DNA of 64,000 bases from Tropicimonas sp. IMCC34011 (GCF_003390865.1 NZ_QMEJ01000001.1:558001-622000), one strand, 5' to 3'; shown: positions 17,600 through 26,462, counted from the stretch's first letter. Notes: generated by a model from the letters alone, not told the origin. Numbers and translations are program-made.

Positions 17600-18094
17600 T
17601 TAAAGCGCGAAAACGGCGATCTCGGGCAGGTCCGTCAGCCCGGCACCGATGAGCCGCATGGCGGGAAGAGAGATCCGGGAGCCGGAGCCGGATTCGCCGC
17701 CGGAGGGTCGCAGTTCGACCTTCACGCTTTCGCCCTGGTACTCGATCCGACCCTGACGGACTCCGGACACCAGCGGCGTCTCCAGCCAGAAACCGGGCTC
17801 TGTCGGATCGCCGAGGGACGCGATCGTGGTTCCGAGGCTGGACGATCCGCTCTCCTCGGCCTCCGGAGGCGCCTTGGCGGCAGCGCGCTCTTCCTCGGAG
17901 GTCGTGTCGAACTCATCAACCGTGGTCGCGCGAGCCGGCGGCGGCGCGGCGGCGGTTCCGGCGCCAACGCTGGTCCCCTGCTCCTCGCTCGCCGGTGGCT
18001 GGTCCGGCGCGGCGGCCGTGACGGACGTTTCCTTTGCGCAGCCAGCGGTTATCGCAGTGGCCGCAAGGAAGGCGAGAATCAGTGTCTTTTGCAT
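17600..18094 (-). CDS. Putative lipoprotein of unknown function
   Basis: A 164-residue protein not recognised as a characterised family. The N-terminus [21 protein letters not shown] is a type II signal peptide with lipobox ITAGC, so a lipidated Cys is predicted. Next comes a low-complexity Ala/Pro/Glu/Thr-rich linker (residues ~25-90), then a small globular-looking C-terminal part ([11 protein letters not shown] through LPEIAVFAL). The start at 18094 follows GGGAGAG; an extra Met eight residues upstream would bury the signal. It is divergent from moaA, with about 120 bp between starts. Confidence 0.8.
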   Translation of the reverse strand: MQKTLILAFLAATAITAGCAKETSVTAAAPDQPPASEEQGTSVGAGTAAAPPPARATTVDEFDTTSEEERAAAKAPPEAEESGSSSLGTTIASLGDPTEPGFWLETPLVSGVRQGRIEYQGESVKVELRPSGGESGSGSRISLPAMRLIGAGLTDLPEIAVFAL

Positions 18095-18215
18095 TGGTCC
18101 GGCTCTCCCGCGGCGCATGTCTCTGGCGTTCCGTCCTAGCGGCTCGCCCGCAATCGGGCAACACTTCGCACCGCCCCGCCTTGCGGCCCCGCGGCCCCAC
18201 CTCTACCTCTGGGAC

Positions 18216-19223
18216 ATGGATGCACCCCTCATCGATCCGTTCCAGCGCGCGATCAGCTACCTGCGCGTCTCCGTCACAGACCGCTGCGATTTCCGCTGCG
18301 TATACTGCATGGCCGAAAACATGCAGTTCCTCCCCAAAAAGGAATTGCTGACGCTGGAAGAGCTCGACCGGATGTCCAGCGCCTTCATCCGTCTGGGTGT
18401 ACGCAAGCTTCGGATCACCGGCGGGGAGCCGCTCGTCCGGCGCGATATCATGACCTATTTCGGCGCCATGTCCCGACATCTGGAGAGCGGCGCTCTCGAT
18501 GAGTTGACCATCACGACCAACGGCTCGCAGCTTCATCGCTTCGCCGATGACCTCGCCGCCATCGGGATACGCCGCATCAATGTCAGCCTCGACACGCTGG
18601 ATGAGGAGAAGTTCGCTCGCGTCACACGCTGGGGACGCCTGCCCCAGGTGCTGAAGGGGATTGATGCCGCGCAGCAGGCCGGCATCCGGGTCAAGATCAA
18701 CACCGTCGCGCTCAGGGGCTTCAACGAGGACGAGCTTTTCGACCTGCAAGCCTGGTGCGCCGCGCGGGACATGGACCTGACCTTCATCGAAGTCATGCCG
18801 ATGGGGGATCTGGGAAATGAGGATCGCGTCGGCCAGTACTGGTCCCTGAAGGATCTGCGCCGCCAGCTGGCGGAGCGTTTCACGCTCACGGACCTGGCCG
18901 AGCGCTCTGGCGGGCCGGCGCGCTACGTCAGGCTAGAGGAGTCGGCGCAGAAAATCGGCTTCATCACCCCGCTGACCCATAATTTCTGCGAAAGCTGCAA
19001 CCGGGTCCGCCTCACCTGCACGGGCGAGCTGTTCATGTGCCTCGGGCAGGAAGATCAAGCAGATTTGCGACAGCCGTTGCGCGCTCATCCCGGAGACGAC
19101 GCGCCGCTCGAGGCGGCGATTCGTGCCGCAATTTCGCGCAAGCCGAAGGGGCACGATTTCGATTACTCGCGATCGGAAGCCGGCGGGCAGATGTCACGTC
19201 ACATGAGCCATACCGGCGGCTGA
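18216..19223 (+). CDS. moaA: GTP 3',8-cyclase MoaA (molybdenum cofactor biosynthesis)
   Basis: A 335-residue radical-SAM enzyme that converts GTP to 3',8-cyclo-GTP, the first step of molybdopterin synthesis. The SAM cluster motif is C24-x3-C28-x2-C31 (CDFRCVYC). The second [4Fe-4S] site is in [15 protein letters not shown], and the C-terminus ends in the essential Gly-Gly (HTGG). [12 protein letters not shown] is also typical. The start at 18216 ([11 protein letters not shown]) is the family N-terminus. No other moa/mob gene is in the window, so its partners are elsewhere. Confidence 0.96.
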   Translation: MDAPLIDPFQRAISYLRVSVTDRCDFRCVYCMAENMQFLPKKELLTLEELDRMSSAFIRLGVRKLRITGGEPLVRRDIMTYFGAMSRHLESGALDELTITTNGSQLHRFADDLAAIGIRRINVSLDTLDEEKFARVTRWGRLPQVLKGIDAAQQAGIRVKINTVALRGFNEDELFDLQAWCAARDMDLTFIEVMPMGDLGNEDRVGQYWSLKDLRRQLAERFTLTDLAERSGGPARYVRLEESAQKIGFITPLTHNFCESCNRVRLTCTGELFMCLGQEDQADLRQPLRAHPGDDAPLEAAIRAAISRKPKGHDFDYSRSEAGGQMSRHMSHTGG

Positions 19224-19297
19224 TGGAGCGGGACTGGGTCGGGGGAAAGCTTAGTCTTCCAAGCATCTCGTACTCCGTGATACTGACAAATTTTCTT

Positions 19298-19663
19298 TCA
19301 ACCGCGAGCGGTTAGGATACGATCCATCTCGTCGAGAAAATCCTCGACACATCGGCGTGCGGCGTCACCGAGCCGCTGACCGGGACGTGTTTCCGAGTGG
19401 GAGCGCAGTGCATCTTCCGCGTCTGACGCCAACCGTCCGAGGTCGTCGAAATCGATTGAGGCCGCGAGGCCGCGGATGCGGTGAGCCTCTTGCTCGATGC
19501 GGGGCAGAGCCTCTCCCGGCGCCTCCTCGGCCCGGTCCATCAGCGCGTCCAGCAACTCGAGCCGTGCGCCGAGGCCGGCGAGGAACGACGCGCGCACGGA
19601 TCTGATCGTCTCGACCATCCCCGGGGGAAGGGTCGAGGACTTCGTGTAGTCAGATTGATGCAT
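19298..19663 (-). CDS. Hpt-domain histidine phosphotransfer protein
   Basis: A small protein of about 121 residues with a single Hpt four-helix domain. The phosphorylatable His is in AHRIRGLAASIDF (about residue 61), followed by the usual helix LGRLASDAEDAL. The ATG at 19663 is taken as start. A GTG at 19669 that overlaps the stop of the upstream response regulator (GTGA) is equally possible and adds two residues. Co-transcription with the REC protein suggests that the two exchange a phosphoryl group or act on a common kinase. Confidence 0.85.
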   Translation of the reverse strand: MHQSDYTKSSTLPPGMVETIRSVRASFLAGLGARLELLDALMDRAEEAPGEALPRIEQEAHRIRGLAASIDFDDLGRLASDAEDALRSHSETRPGQRLGDAARRCVEDFLDEMDRILTARG

Positions 19664-19665
19664 GG

Positions 19666-20679
19666 TCACATCATCCGGGACAGGCGCTCGGCATGCGCAT
19701 CGAGCCGGGCCGCATCATCCGACGGCCGGCGGAAGGCGAAGCCCGGGATACGTCCTTCGCGCTGCCGCACATCATCGAGCGCGGCATGGACCATGGCCAT
19801 GGCGCTCGAGCCGAAGAAGATCGAGTTGGTCTGCGGCAGGCCAGTCGCGACAGTGATCTCGCAGGGGATACCGTCCTCGGTGCTCAGCTCCATTGCGTCC
19901 ACCGCGCCCTGAACCGCGTCCTGCAGTTCCGGTCCGATGGCCGGGTCCCCGCGGGAGGTAACGAGCGCGTACATCCCGCTGCCCATGTACGCCATGAGGA
20001 AGGAGGAGTTGCGGAATTGCTCCGAAATCGCCTCGGCGACGTCGGCGAGCGTGTAGTAGAGATCCGGCGCCGAGAGGGAGCCGAAGAGCCGGTCGAACTC
20101 GACGATGCGGAAGCCGATCGCGGTGGAGAGGAAGGACTGCCCGCGCGATAGCTGAAGCACGTAGTTCTCGAGAACGAGATGATCGACCACGCCCGGCACA
20201 TCCTCGATGCTGATCGCGGTCTCGCGCTTGAAGCGGTAGGCCTCGTTCACCTTGGTCTTCAGCGTGTTGAGCGCGAAGACCTTGTCCGTCACGGCCTTGC
20301 GATCCTCCACCATGCGCTGCGCGATCCGCAGGCGGGTCCCGACCTCCAGGCCGTCGAACGGCTTGGTGATGTAATCCACGGCGCCCGCGGCGAAGGCCTT
20401 GTCGATATAGGCCCGGTCGGTCATCGCGGTGAGCATGACGATGGGCGTCGTCTTGTAGTCGTCCAGCATCCGGATCATCGAGCAAAGCTCGATCCCGTCC
20501 GTCTCCGGCATCTGGATGTCGAGGAGGATGCACTCGTAGGGCTGCGAAGCATTCATGATGAGATCGAAGGCTTCGCGCGCCGAAAGCGCCGTATCCACGT
20601 CGGTGTAGCCCATGTGGGCCATGGAGGGGACCAGAAGGTCGAGCAGCATCTGATCGTCGTCGACCGCAAGAATTCGCAT
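19666..20679 (-). CDS. Response regulator with a degenerate GGDEF-like output domain
   Basis: A 337-residue protein. The receiver domain (1-125) is complete: acidic DDD at 7-9, phospho-acceptor Asp54 in LLDIQMPETDG, Thr in VMLTAMTD and Lys in YITKPFDG. After a helical linker the C-terminal part (~185-310) has the predicted fold of a diguanylate cyclase, but the signature is MGSGMY where GGDEF belongs, and no RxxD inhibitory site is seen. It should not make c-di-GMP; protein or nucleotide binding is more likely. The start at 20679 (MRILAVDDDQ) has AGGAG upstream. It precedes the hpt gene and is divergent from ku. Confidence 0.85.
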   Translation of the reverse strand: MRILAVDDDQMLLDLLVPSMAHMGYTDVDTALSAREAFDLIMNASQPYECILLDIQMPETDGIELCSMIRMLDDYKTTPIVMLTAMTDRAYIDKAFAAGAVDYITKPFDGLEVGTRLRIAQRMVEDRKAVTDKVFALNTLKTKVNEAYRFKRETAISIEDVPGVVDHLVLENYVLQLSRGQSFLSTAIGFRIVEFDRLFGSLSAPDLYYTLADVAEAISEQFRNSSFLMAYMGSGMYALVTSRGDPAIGPELQDAVQGAVDAMELSTEDGIPCEITVATGLPQTNSIFFGSSAMAMVHAALDDVRQREGRIPGFAFRRPSDDAARLDAHAERLSRMM

Positions 20680-20908
20680 GATCGCTCCTTTGGTCTGCGC
20701 CCCGGCGGGTGATCCGGGGGGCGTGAGTCGTTGCCCGGTTCGGGCCTTGCCCTCGGTTTGACCCTCCAAAAGGGACCAGATTGTGACGGCTTTCTGGTGT
20801 TTTCGGTGCCTCGCCTCGGCGCCCCCCATGACGCCCTCGCTGAACCGAAGCGACGCTCACGGCGTTGCCTCGCAGTCCGGTTCACCCAGCGGCAAGGAGA
20901 TCGTTTTC

Positions 20909-21814
20909 ATGGCACCTCGCGCTCTCTGGAAAGGCCAGCTGCGCCTTTCCCTCGTTTCGATCCCCGTCGAGATCTTCAGCGCGACGAAGACGGGCGCGCG
21001 CGTCTCGTTCCGTCAGATCCACGAGCCGTCGGGCGAGCGGATCCGGTACCAGAAGGTCGCCAAGGGCGTGGGGCCGGTGAAATCGGATGACATCGTCAAG
21101 GGTTACGAGGTCGGCGACGAGTATGTCCTCATCGAGCCCGAGGAGCTGGAGGAGATATGGCTCGAGACCAAGAAGACGCTCGAGCTGGTCCAGTTCGTGG
21201 ATGCCTGCGAGATTCCGCCGCTCTACTTCGACAAGCCCTACTACATCGTCGCCTCAGACGATCTCGCCGCCGATGCCTACCGCGTGGTGCGCGATGCGCT
21301 CCGGGCAGCGGACAAGGTCGGCCTCGGGCAACTGACCATGCGCGGCAAGGAGTATCTCTGCGCGATAAAACCCTGCGGCGACGGGCTCTTGCTGGAAACG
21401 CTGCACTATGCGGACGAGATCCGGAACGCCGATCCCCTGTTCTCCGGAATGGAAGATGCCGAAAGCGACGAGGAGCTTCTCGATGTCGCCACGACCCTCA
21501 TCGAGAAGAAGACCAAACCGTTCCATGCCGAGGCCTTCGAGGACAGCTACGACCAGGCGCTTCGCAAGCTGCTCGATGCCAAGGTCAAGAACAAGAAGAC
21601 GCCGCGAGCCTCCGCCGACAAGGATGAGGGGGACGGCGAAGACAACGTCGTGGATCTGATGAGCGCTCTGAAGCAGAGCCTCAAGGAAGAGGGCGGCGGC
21701 TCGTCCTCCCGGCGCAAGGCGTCCGGGTCGAAATCCTCGGCCTCCAAACCGTCCTCCTCCGGCCCCGGCCGAGGCAAATCGAAAACCGCGGCCTCCCGGA
21801 AAAAGGCCTCATGA
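20909..21814 (+). CDS. ku: Non-homologous end-joining protein Ku
   Basis: A 301-residue bacterial Ku that binds double-strand DNA ends as a ring-shaped dimer and recruits LigD. The core begins MAPRALWKGQLRLSLVSIPVE and carries RYQKVAKG and VKGYEVGDEYVLIEPEEL. After about residue 225 there is a Lys/Ser-rich tail (KASGSKSSASKPSSSG), longer than in minimal Ku proteins and likely to bind DNA or LigD. The start at 20909 has AAGGAG upstream. Its stop overlaps the ligD start (ATGA), so the two are translationally coupled. Confidence 0.95.
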   Translation: MAPRALWKGQLRLSLVSIPVEIFSATKTGARVSFRQIHEPSGERIRYQKVAKGVGPVKSDDIVKGYEVGDEYVLIEPEELEEIWLETKKTLELVQFVDACEIPPLYFDKPYYIVASDDLAADAYRVVRDALRAADKVGLGQLTMRGKEYLCAIKPCGDGLLLETLHYADEIRNADPLFSGMEDAESDEELLDVATTLIEKKTKPFHAEAFEDSYDQALRKLLDAKVKNKKTPRASADKDEGDGEDNVVDLMSALKQSLKEEGGGSSSRRKASGSKSSASKPSSSGPGRGKSKTAASRKKAS

Positions 21815-24270
21815 CGGGCGATGCGGACCGCCTGAAGCGCTACAACGACAAGCGCGACTTTGCCCGCACGAGCGAGCCGAAGGGTGAGGCGGGCCGTTCT
21901 GGAACGACACTGAAGTTCTACGTCCAGAAGCACGACGCGACCCGCCTGCACTGGGATTTCCGCCTCGAATGGGACGGCGCCCTGCTGTCGTGGGCGGTGA
22001 CGAAGGGGCCGTCTGACGATCCGGCCGAGAAGCGTCTCGCGGTGCGCACCGAGGATCATCCGCTGACCTACGGCACCTTCGAAGGCACGATCCCGAAGAA
22101 GGAATACGGCGGCGGCACCGTCATGCTCTGGGATCAGGGCGACTGGGAGCCGCTGCACGATCCGTCCGAGGGCCTCGAGAGCGGAAAGCTGCACTTCCGC
22201 CTCAGCGGTGAGCGGATGGAAGGCGGGTGGGCGCTGGTCCGTATGCGCGGAAAAAAGGGCGAGACGCGGGAGAACTGGCTGCTGATCAAGGAGAAGGACG
22301 ATTTCGCAGGCGATGACGGCGATCGCCTGACGCGGGAGTTCATGACAAGCGTGAAGACGAGCCGCGGGATGGACGAGATTGCGCAAGGCCGCGATGCGCC
22401 GGACGCTTCCGATAGGGCCTCACCCAACTCCGCCCAGCGCGGCAAGCGCCCCGCCTTCGAGGGAGTGCAGCTCGCCACGCTGGTTGAGGAGGCCCCGGAG
22501 GGCGACGATTGGTGGCACGAGACCAAGTTCGATGGCTATCGCTGCCTGATCGCGCTCGGCAAGGGCGGGCCGGTCTTCTACACCCGGTCCGGCAAGGACT
22601 GGTCGGACAGGTTCGCGGACCTCGAAGAGGCCGCCGCCGCCCTGCCCTGCAAATCCGCGCTGATCGACGGCGAAGTGATGGCCGCCCGGATCGACGGATC
22701 CCCCTTCTCCTCCCTTCAGGCCGCGCTCTCGGAGGGCGGTCCGCTCGTCTTCCATGCATTCGACTGTCTTGCGAAGGACGGGAAGGACCTCCGCGGAAAG
22801 CCCCTGACGGAACGCCGCGCGGCGCTGGAGGCGCTGCTGAAGGACGCGCCGAAGACCGGCAAGATCCGCCTGACGGAGGTCATCACGGGCGGCGGCGGCG
22901 AGGTCTTCGCGGAGGCGTGCGAGGAGGGCGCCGAGGGGATCATCAGCAAGCGGACGAACGCCCCTTACCGCGCCTCCCGGGCCAAGGCCTGGGTCAAGGT
23001 CAAATGCACGAAGCGGCAGGAATTCGTCATCGGCGGGCTCTCCCCATCGGACAAGGCCGGACGCCCGTTCTCCTCCCTGCTTCTCGGTGAGTTCCGGGAC
23101 GGGACGCTGATCTATCGGGGCCGCGTCGGGACCGGGTTCAAGGCTCGGGATTTCGAGGCCATCGAGAAAGCCGCAAGGCCACGCAAGACGTCCCCCTTCG
23201 AAGATGTCCCCGAGGGTATGGCTAGAGGCGCGATCTGGGTCACGCCCGACATGATCGCCGAGGTCGATTTCACGGAGCTGACGCGGGAGGGGCATATCCG
23301 GCACGGCGCCTTTCTCGGTCTGAGGTCGGACAAGGACGCAGCGGAGGTGCGAATGGATCACGAGACCGCAGAGGAAGATGCCGTCGTCGCCGGCATCGCC
23401 ATCACCCATCCCGCACGACAGCTGTTCCTTGATCCCGGCACCACCAAGCTGGTCCTTGCGAACTACTACGAGATGGCCGGCGCACGGATGGTGGAGGCGG
23501 CCGGAGACCGGCCTCTCTCCCTCTTGCGCTGCCCGTCGGGCCCGGAGGAGTCGTGCTTCTTTCAGAAGCATCCGGGCAAGGGGTGGCCGGAAGACATGCC
23601 CCGCGTGGAGGTCGAGGAGAAGGACGGGACGGAGGATTACCTTTACGCCACCCGGCCCTCGCATCTCGTCGCCTCCGCGCAGATGGGCGCGATCGAGTTC
23701 CATATCTGGGGCGCTAGACGGGACAGGCTGGATCGGCCGGACCGCATCGTCTTCGATCTCGACCCCGACGAGGGCCTCGACTTCGCCGATGTGAAACACG
23801 CGGCCTTCGACGTGAAGGACAGGCTGGAGGATCTGGGGATCACCGCGTCGGCCATGGTGACGGGCGGCAAGGGCGTCCATGTCTGGGCGCCGCTTCGGCG
23901 GACACGCAGCTGGGAGACGGTGAAGCTCTTCAGCAAGACGGTTGCACATGTGATGCAACACGACGCTCCGGGCCGCTACGTCGCCACCATGTCCAAGGCC
24001 AAGCGGAAGGGAAAGATCTTCATTGACTGGCTGCGCAACGAGCGCGGCAGCACGGCCATCTCCCCCTATTCCGTTCGTGCCCGCGCCGGTGGCCCGGTTG
24101 CGCGGCCGGTGACGTGGAACGAGCTGGACAGCTTGGGCTCGGCGAACGCTTTCACGCTGGATGCCGCGGACCGCTGGTGGCCCGAAACCTGCCCCTATCT
24201 CGCCGCTCAGGACTCGTTGCAATCCATTACCGACAGGACCATCGACGCGCTGGAGAAGATGACGTCCTGA
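21811..24270 (+). CDS. ligD: Multifunctional NHEJ DNA ligase LigD (PE-LIG-POL)
   Basis: An 819-residue NHEJ enzyme with all three domains. The 3'-phosphoesterase domain (~25-190) has His41, His47, Asp49 and His83. The ATP-dependent ligase (~215-510) has its nucleotidyl Lys239 in TKFDGYR. The polymerase/primase domain (~530-810) has the metal site FDLDPDEG (Asp649, Asp651) and TGGKGVHVW. The order PE-LIG-POL is that of the Pseudomonas/Agrobacterium type. It is coupled to ku by a 4-bp overlap. With Ku it should repair breaks end to end, with templated or non-templated additions. Confidence 0.96.
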   Translation: MTGDADRLKRYNDKRDFARTSEPKGEAGRSGTTLKFYVQKHDATRLHWDFRLEWDGALLSWAVTKGPSDDPAEKRLAVRTEDHPLTYGTFEGTIPKKEYGGGTVMLWDQGDWEPLHDPSEGLESGKLHFRLSGERMEGGWALVRMRGKKGETRENWLLIKEKDDFAGDDGDRLTREFMTSVKTSRGMDEIAQGRDAPDASDRASPNSAQRGKRPAFEGVQLATLVEEAPEGDDWWHETKFDGYRCLIALGKGGPVFYTRSGKDWSDRFADLEEAAAALPCKSALIDGEVMAARIDGSPFSSLQAALSEGGPLVFHAFDCLAKDGKDLRGKPLTERRAALEALLKDAPKTGKIRLTEVITGGGGEVFAEACEEGAEGIISKRTNAPYRASRAKAWVKVKCTKRQEFVIGGLSPSDKAGRPFSSLLLGEFRDGTLIYRGRVGTGFKARDFEAIEKAARPRKTSPFEDVPEGMARGAIWVTPDMIAEVDFTELTREGHIRHGAFLGLRSDKDAAEVRMDHETAEEDAVVAGIAITHPARQLFLDPGTTKLVLANYYEMAGARMVEAAGDRPLSLLRCPSGPEESCFFQKHPGKGWPEDMPRVEVEEKDGTEDYLYATRPSHLVASAQMGAIEFHIWGARRDRLDRPDRIVFDLDPDEGLDFADVKHAAFDVKDRLEDLGITASAMVTGGKGVHVWAPLRRTRSWETVKLFSKTVAHVMQHDAPGRYVATMSKAKRKGKIFIDWLRNERGSTAISPYSVRARAGGPVARPVTWNELDSLGSANAFTLDAADRWWPETCPYLAAQDSLQSITDRTIDALEKMTS

Positions 24271-24783
24271 CGCGGTGCTGGAGCGCGGTGCACCCTGCGC
24301 CCGGCCCTCATCCAGATGCGTGAGTTCAGCGCGGGCCTGCGCCTGCCGGATACCCGCGATCGCGAAGTTCGACGAGGCGGCGTTGCCGACGCGACAAGAC
24401 CGAAACCGCAACCGCGGGCCACGCCGCTCGCGCCCGGCGCCCGGAAACCTGCTTGCATCGGCGAGGAACGGCGGCGGGCCGCCGGCTACCCCGCCTGCGA
24501 GACCGCCGGGATGGCGAGACATCCTGGCCGACGGGCCGACCGGACGTGCAACGCGCAGGAATGGTGTTGGCGGCGTCCGCGCTGATCCCGGATCCCGTAC
24601 AAGGTCGTTCCAAGGGCCAATGATCGCCGAGCGGCGCCCTGCATTTCCCCGGCCCGTCCCGCAGCCCGAGACATCTGCACCTCTCCGATCAATGCCGCGG
24701 CGTCGTTCGCCCCAGACGCCGGCCGCCAGACTCCGACGATTGCGCTCTCACCGGACGCACCGGCTGCCTTCTAGCCACATCCG
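24271..24783. other. Gene-free interval (513 bp) between ligD and the diguanylate cyclase
   Basis: The two neighbouring genes converge here. Several open frames cross the interval, but none has a ribosome binding site, family resemblance or plausible composition: they are Arg/Pro/Gly-rich, as expected from unconstrained high-GC DNA. No terminator with a T run, no repeat and no RNA gene was recognised. It may hold a decayed gene whose origin can no longer be read. Confidence 0.5.
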
Positions 24784-25794
24784 TCACCCCTCCCCCTCGG
24801 CAAAGGTACAGCGTCCGCGACCGGCATGCTTGGACGCGTAGAGCGCGGCATCCGCCCGGGAGAGAAGCGACGCGGGGTCCGCGTTCGTACCCTGCGACAC
24901 CGCCACGCCGATGGAGGCCGACACGTGGCAGGTGACCCCACCGGCCCTGATCGGCTCCTCGATACGGGCGATCAGGGTCTTGCCGAGAGCCGAGAGCCGG
25001 TCCGGATCGACGGTGCCCGGCAGGAGCAGGCAGAACTCGTCACCACCAAGGCGTGCCGCGATGTCCCCCTTCCGGATCTGCCCCGACAGGATCGCGGCGA
25101 CCCGGAGCAGCACATCGTCGCCGGCGGCATGACCGTGGGTGTCGTTCACCGCCTTGAAATGATCGAGGTCCATCTGAAGGACCGCGAAGGGCCGGCCACC
25201 GTCGACCAGCGTCTGCAATGCGTCGTCAAGCGCGCGGCGGTTCCTGAGCCCGGTCAGCGCGTCGGTCGCCGCCCTTTCCTCGGCAGCCTGCTGCGCGCCG
25301 TAGATCTGCGCGGTCAGGCGCTCCGCGTCGCTCATCACGGCGTGTTTCGCCTCGACGAGGTAAAGCATCTCGATCGCAAGATCGGTCTCGGCGAAGTCCC
25401 CGGCGTTCAGGTGATACTGCCGGACCGCGTCCACAATCGAGATCCCGAAGGACAGGTTCACGAGGGCGCCGCCTCCCTCGGGCAGAGGGACCGCGGTCGC
25501 CTTGAAGGCCGTACGGGGAAAATCGCGGAAGCCGAGACGCAGGCGCCCCTCCCCGGCGACGAGATCGGGGACGCTGCACGCCCCCGCCGGCCTGCGCAAA
25601 TCGAAGACCTCGAAGAAGCTCTGCCCCTCGAGCCCGGCGCGCAGCCGCGTCATCGTTCGCCCCGCCTGTTCTATCGTGCCATCCGCAGCGACGACGAGAT
25701 GCATCGGCATCAACCGCTCGAGCACTTCGGGCGCAAGGCCGGTCGGCGCCGCGGGACGCGCCTTCCCGAATTCGCTCTGCCTGGACGCCGTCAT
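24784..25794 (-). CDS. Diguanylate cyclase with H-NOX-associated (HNOBA-type) sensory domain
   Basis: A 336-residue protein. The N-terminal ~150 residues resemble the H-NOX-associated domain (LMPMHLVVAADGTIEQAG, then a PAS-like SFFEVFDLRRP). A helical stretch (AIEMLYLVEAKHAV) leads to a GGDEF domain (~175-330) with canonical ARLGGDEFCLLL. An inhibitory RxxD site (RKGD) lies five residues before it, so active, product-inhibited c-di-GMP synthesis is expected. The ATG at 25794 overlaps the stop of the H-NOX-like gene (ATGA). The pairing implies that the H-NOX-like protein controls cyclase activity. Confidence 0.88.
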   Translation of the reverse strand: MTASRQSEFGKARPAAPTGLAPEVLERLMPMHLVVAADGTIEQAGRTMTRLRAGLEGQSFFEVFDLRRPAGACSVPDLVAGEGRLRLGFRDFPRTAFKATAVPLPEGGGALVNLSFGISIVDAVRQYHLNAGDFAETDLAIEMLYLVEAKHAVMSDAERLTAQIYGAQQAAEERAATDALTGLRNRRALDDALQTLVDGGRPFAVLQMDLDHFKAVNDTHGHAAGDDVLLRVAAILSGQIRKGDIAARLGGDEFCLLLPGTVDPDRLSALGKTLIARIEEPIRAGGVTCHVSASIGVAVSQGTNADPASLLSRADAALYASKHAGRGRCTFAEGEG

Positions 25795-26408
25795 TCGCCG
25801 CGCTCCGGACCCACGAGCGAGAACGCCCTGGCCTCGGCGAAGGAAACGTCGATCAGGGTCAGCCCGAGATGGAAACTGCCGGCACCGAACGCACCAGCAT
25901 CCGGTTCCTCCGGCGGCGGATCGAGAAGCGCAAGCGTGCCGTAATCGTCCGCCAGGGCGCGCAGGATCCCGCATAAAACGTAACCGTATCCCCGATGAGG
26001 CGCGTCGACCCCGATCGTGTAGCTTCCGTCGCGGTCCTGACAGAGCCGAATGGCAGGCAGGTGAAGGCCGGAGACGGCCAGACGGGCGCGGCCCGGAAGA
26101 TCCTCGAGGGAATTCAGGAAATCGGGAAACGTCTCGCCGCCGAAGCGCAGGAGGCGGCGGATCGGCGCGGTCCCCCGGCTGGCCACGAGCCACGTCCCCA
26201 GATCCTCCAGCACCACCGGAGCCGGCTTTTCGAGGACACGGGATGTAGCCTGGAGGAGGCGGTGCGTCACCGGCGTGTTGCGGACCATGAGCGGCATGAA
26301 GGGCTGGTTGGGATCGATGGCCGCCTCCCGCGCCACGCGGCGCCATGCATCCGGCCCCGCCGTATCGATGGCGAATCCCTGGATCGCCCTGTTGATCAGA
26401 CCGTGCAT
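25791..26408 (-). CDS. H-NOX (heme NO-binding) family protein, heme ligand missing
   Basis: A 205-residue protein of H-NOX fold. It starts MHGLINRAIQGF and carries GTWLVASRG, RFGGETFPDFLNSLEDL, GYGYVLCGIL and LADDYG at the expected places. In heme-binding members FLxNLDxLH provides the proximal His; here FLNSLEDLP puts Pro105 there. The Tyr and Ser of the YxSxR propionate motif are absent (VDAPHR instead). His116 is nearby but at a different position. Heme binding in the normal way is therefore doubtful. The next gene is an HNOBA-GGDEF cyclase overlapping by 4 bp, the usual H-NOX partner. Confidence 0.85.
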   Translation of the reverse strand: MHGLINRAIQGFAIDTAGPDAWRRVAREAAIDPNQPFMPLMVRNTPVTHRLLQATSRVLEKPAPVVLEDLGTWLVASRGTAPIRRLLRFGGETFPDFLNSLEDLPGRARLAVSGLHLPAIRLCQDRDGSYTIGVDAPHRGYGYVLCGILRALADDYGTLALLDPPPEEPDAGAFGAGSFHLGLTLIDVSFAEARAFSLVGPERGE

Positions 26409-26431
26409 CCGCCTCGAATCCCGTCTCTGCC

Positions 26432-26462
26432 CCTAACGGCAGGTTAGGATCCAATTCCTAAC
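26432..26462. promoter_or_regulatory. Operator-like cluster of three alternating CCTAAC/GTTAGG hexamers
   Basis: CCTAAC at 26432-26437, GTTAGG at 26443-26448 and CCTAAC at 26457-26462. The first two form an inverted repeat with a 5-bp spacer. The last two form a 7-bp inverted repeat (GTTAGGA / TCCTAAC) with a 6-bp spacer. The cluster lies 24-54 bp upstream of the H-NOX-like start and 53 bp upstream of the divergent transporter start, as expected for a regulator binding site controlling one or both. The binding protein is not identifiable. Confidence 0.5.

Noticed and set aside
22420-24522. A 700-codon minus-strand open frame opposite ligD
   Set aside because: ligD carries all three enzyme domains on the plus strand. 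The antisense frame has no domain and ends in the gene-free interval.
25791-26408. His116 as a substitute heme ligand in the H-NOX-like protein
   Set aside because: It falls about eleven residues after the proximal-ligand position, near the site of the conserved Pro118, so it is not on the proximal helix. Kept only as a possibility to test.
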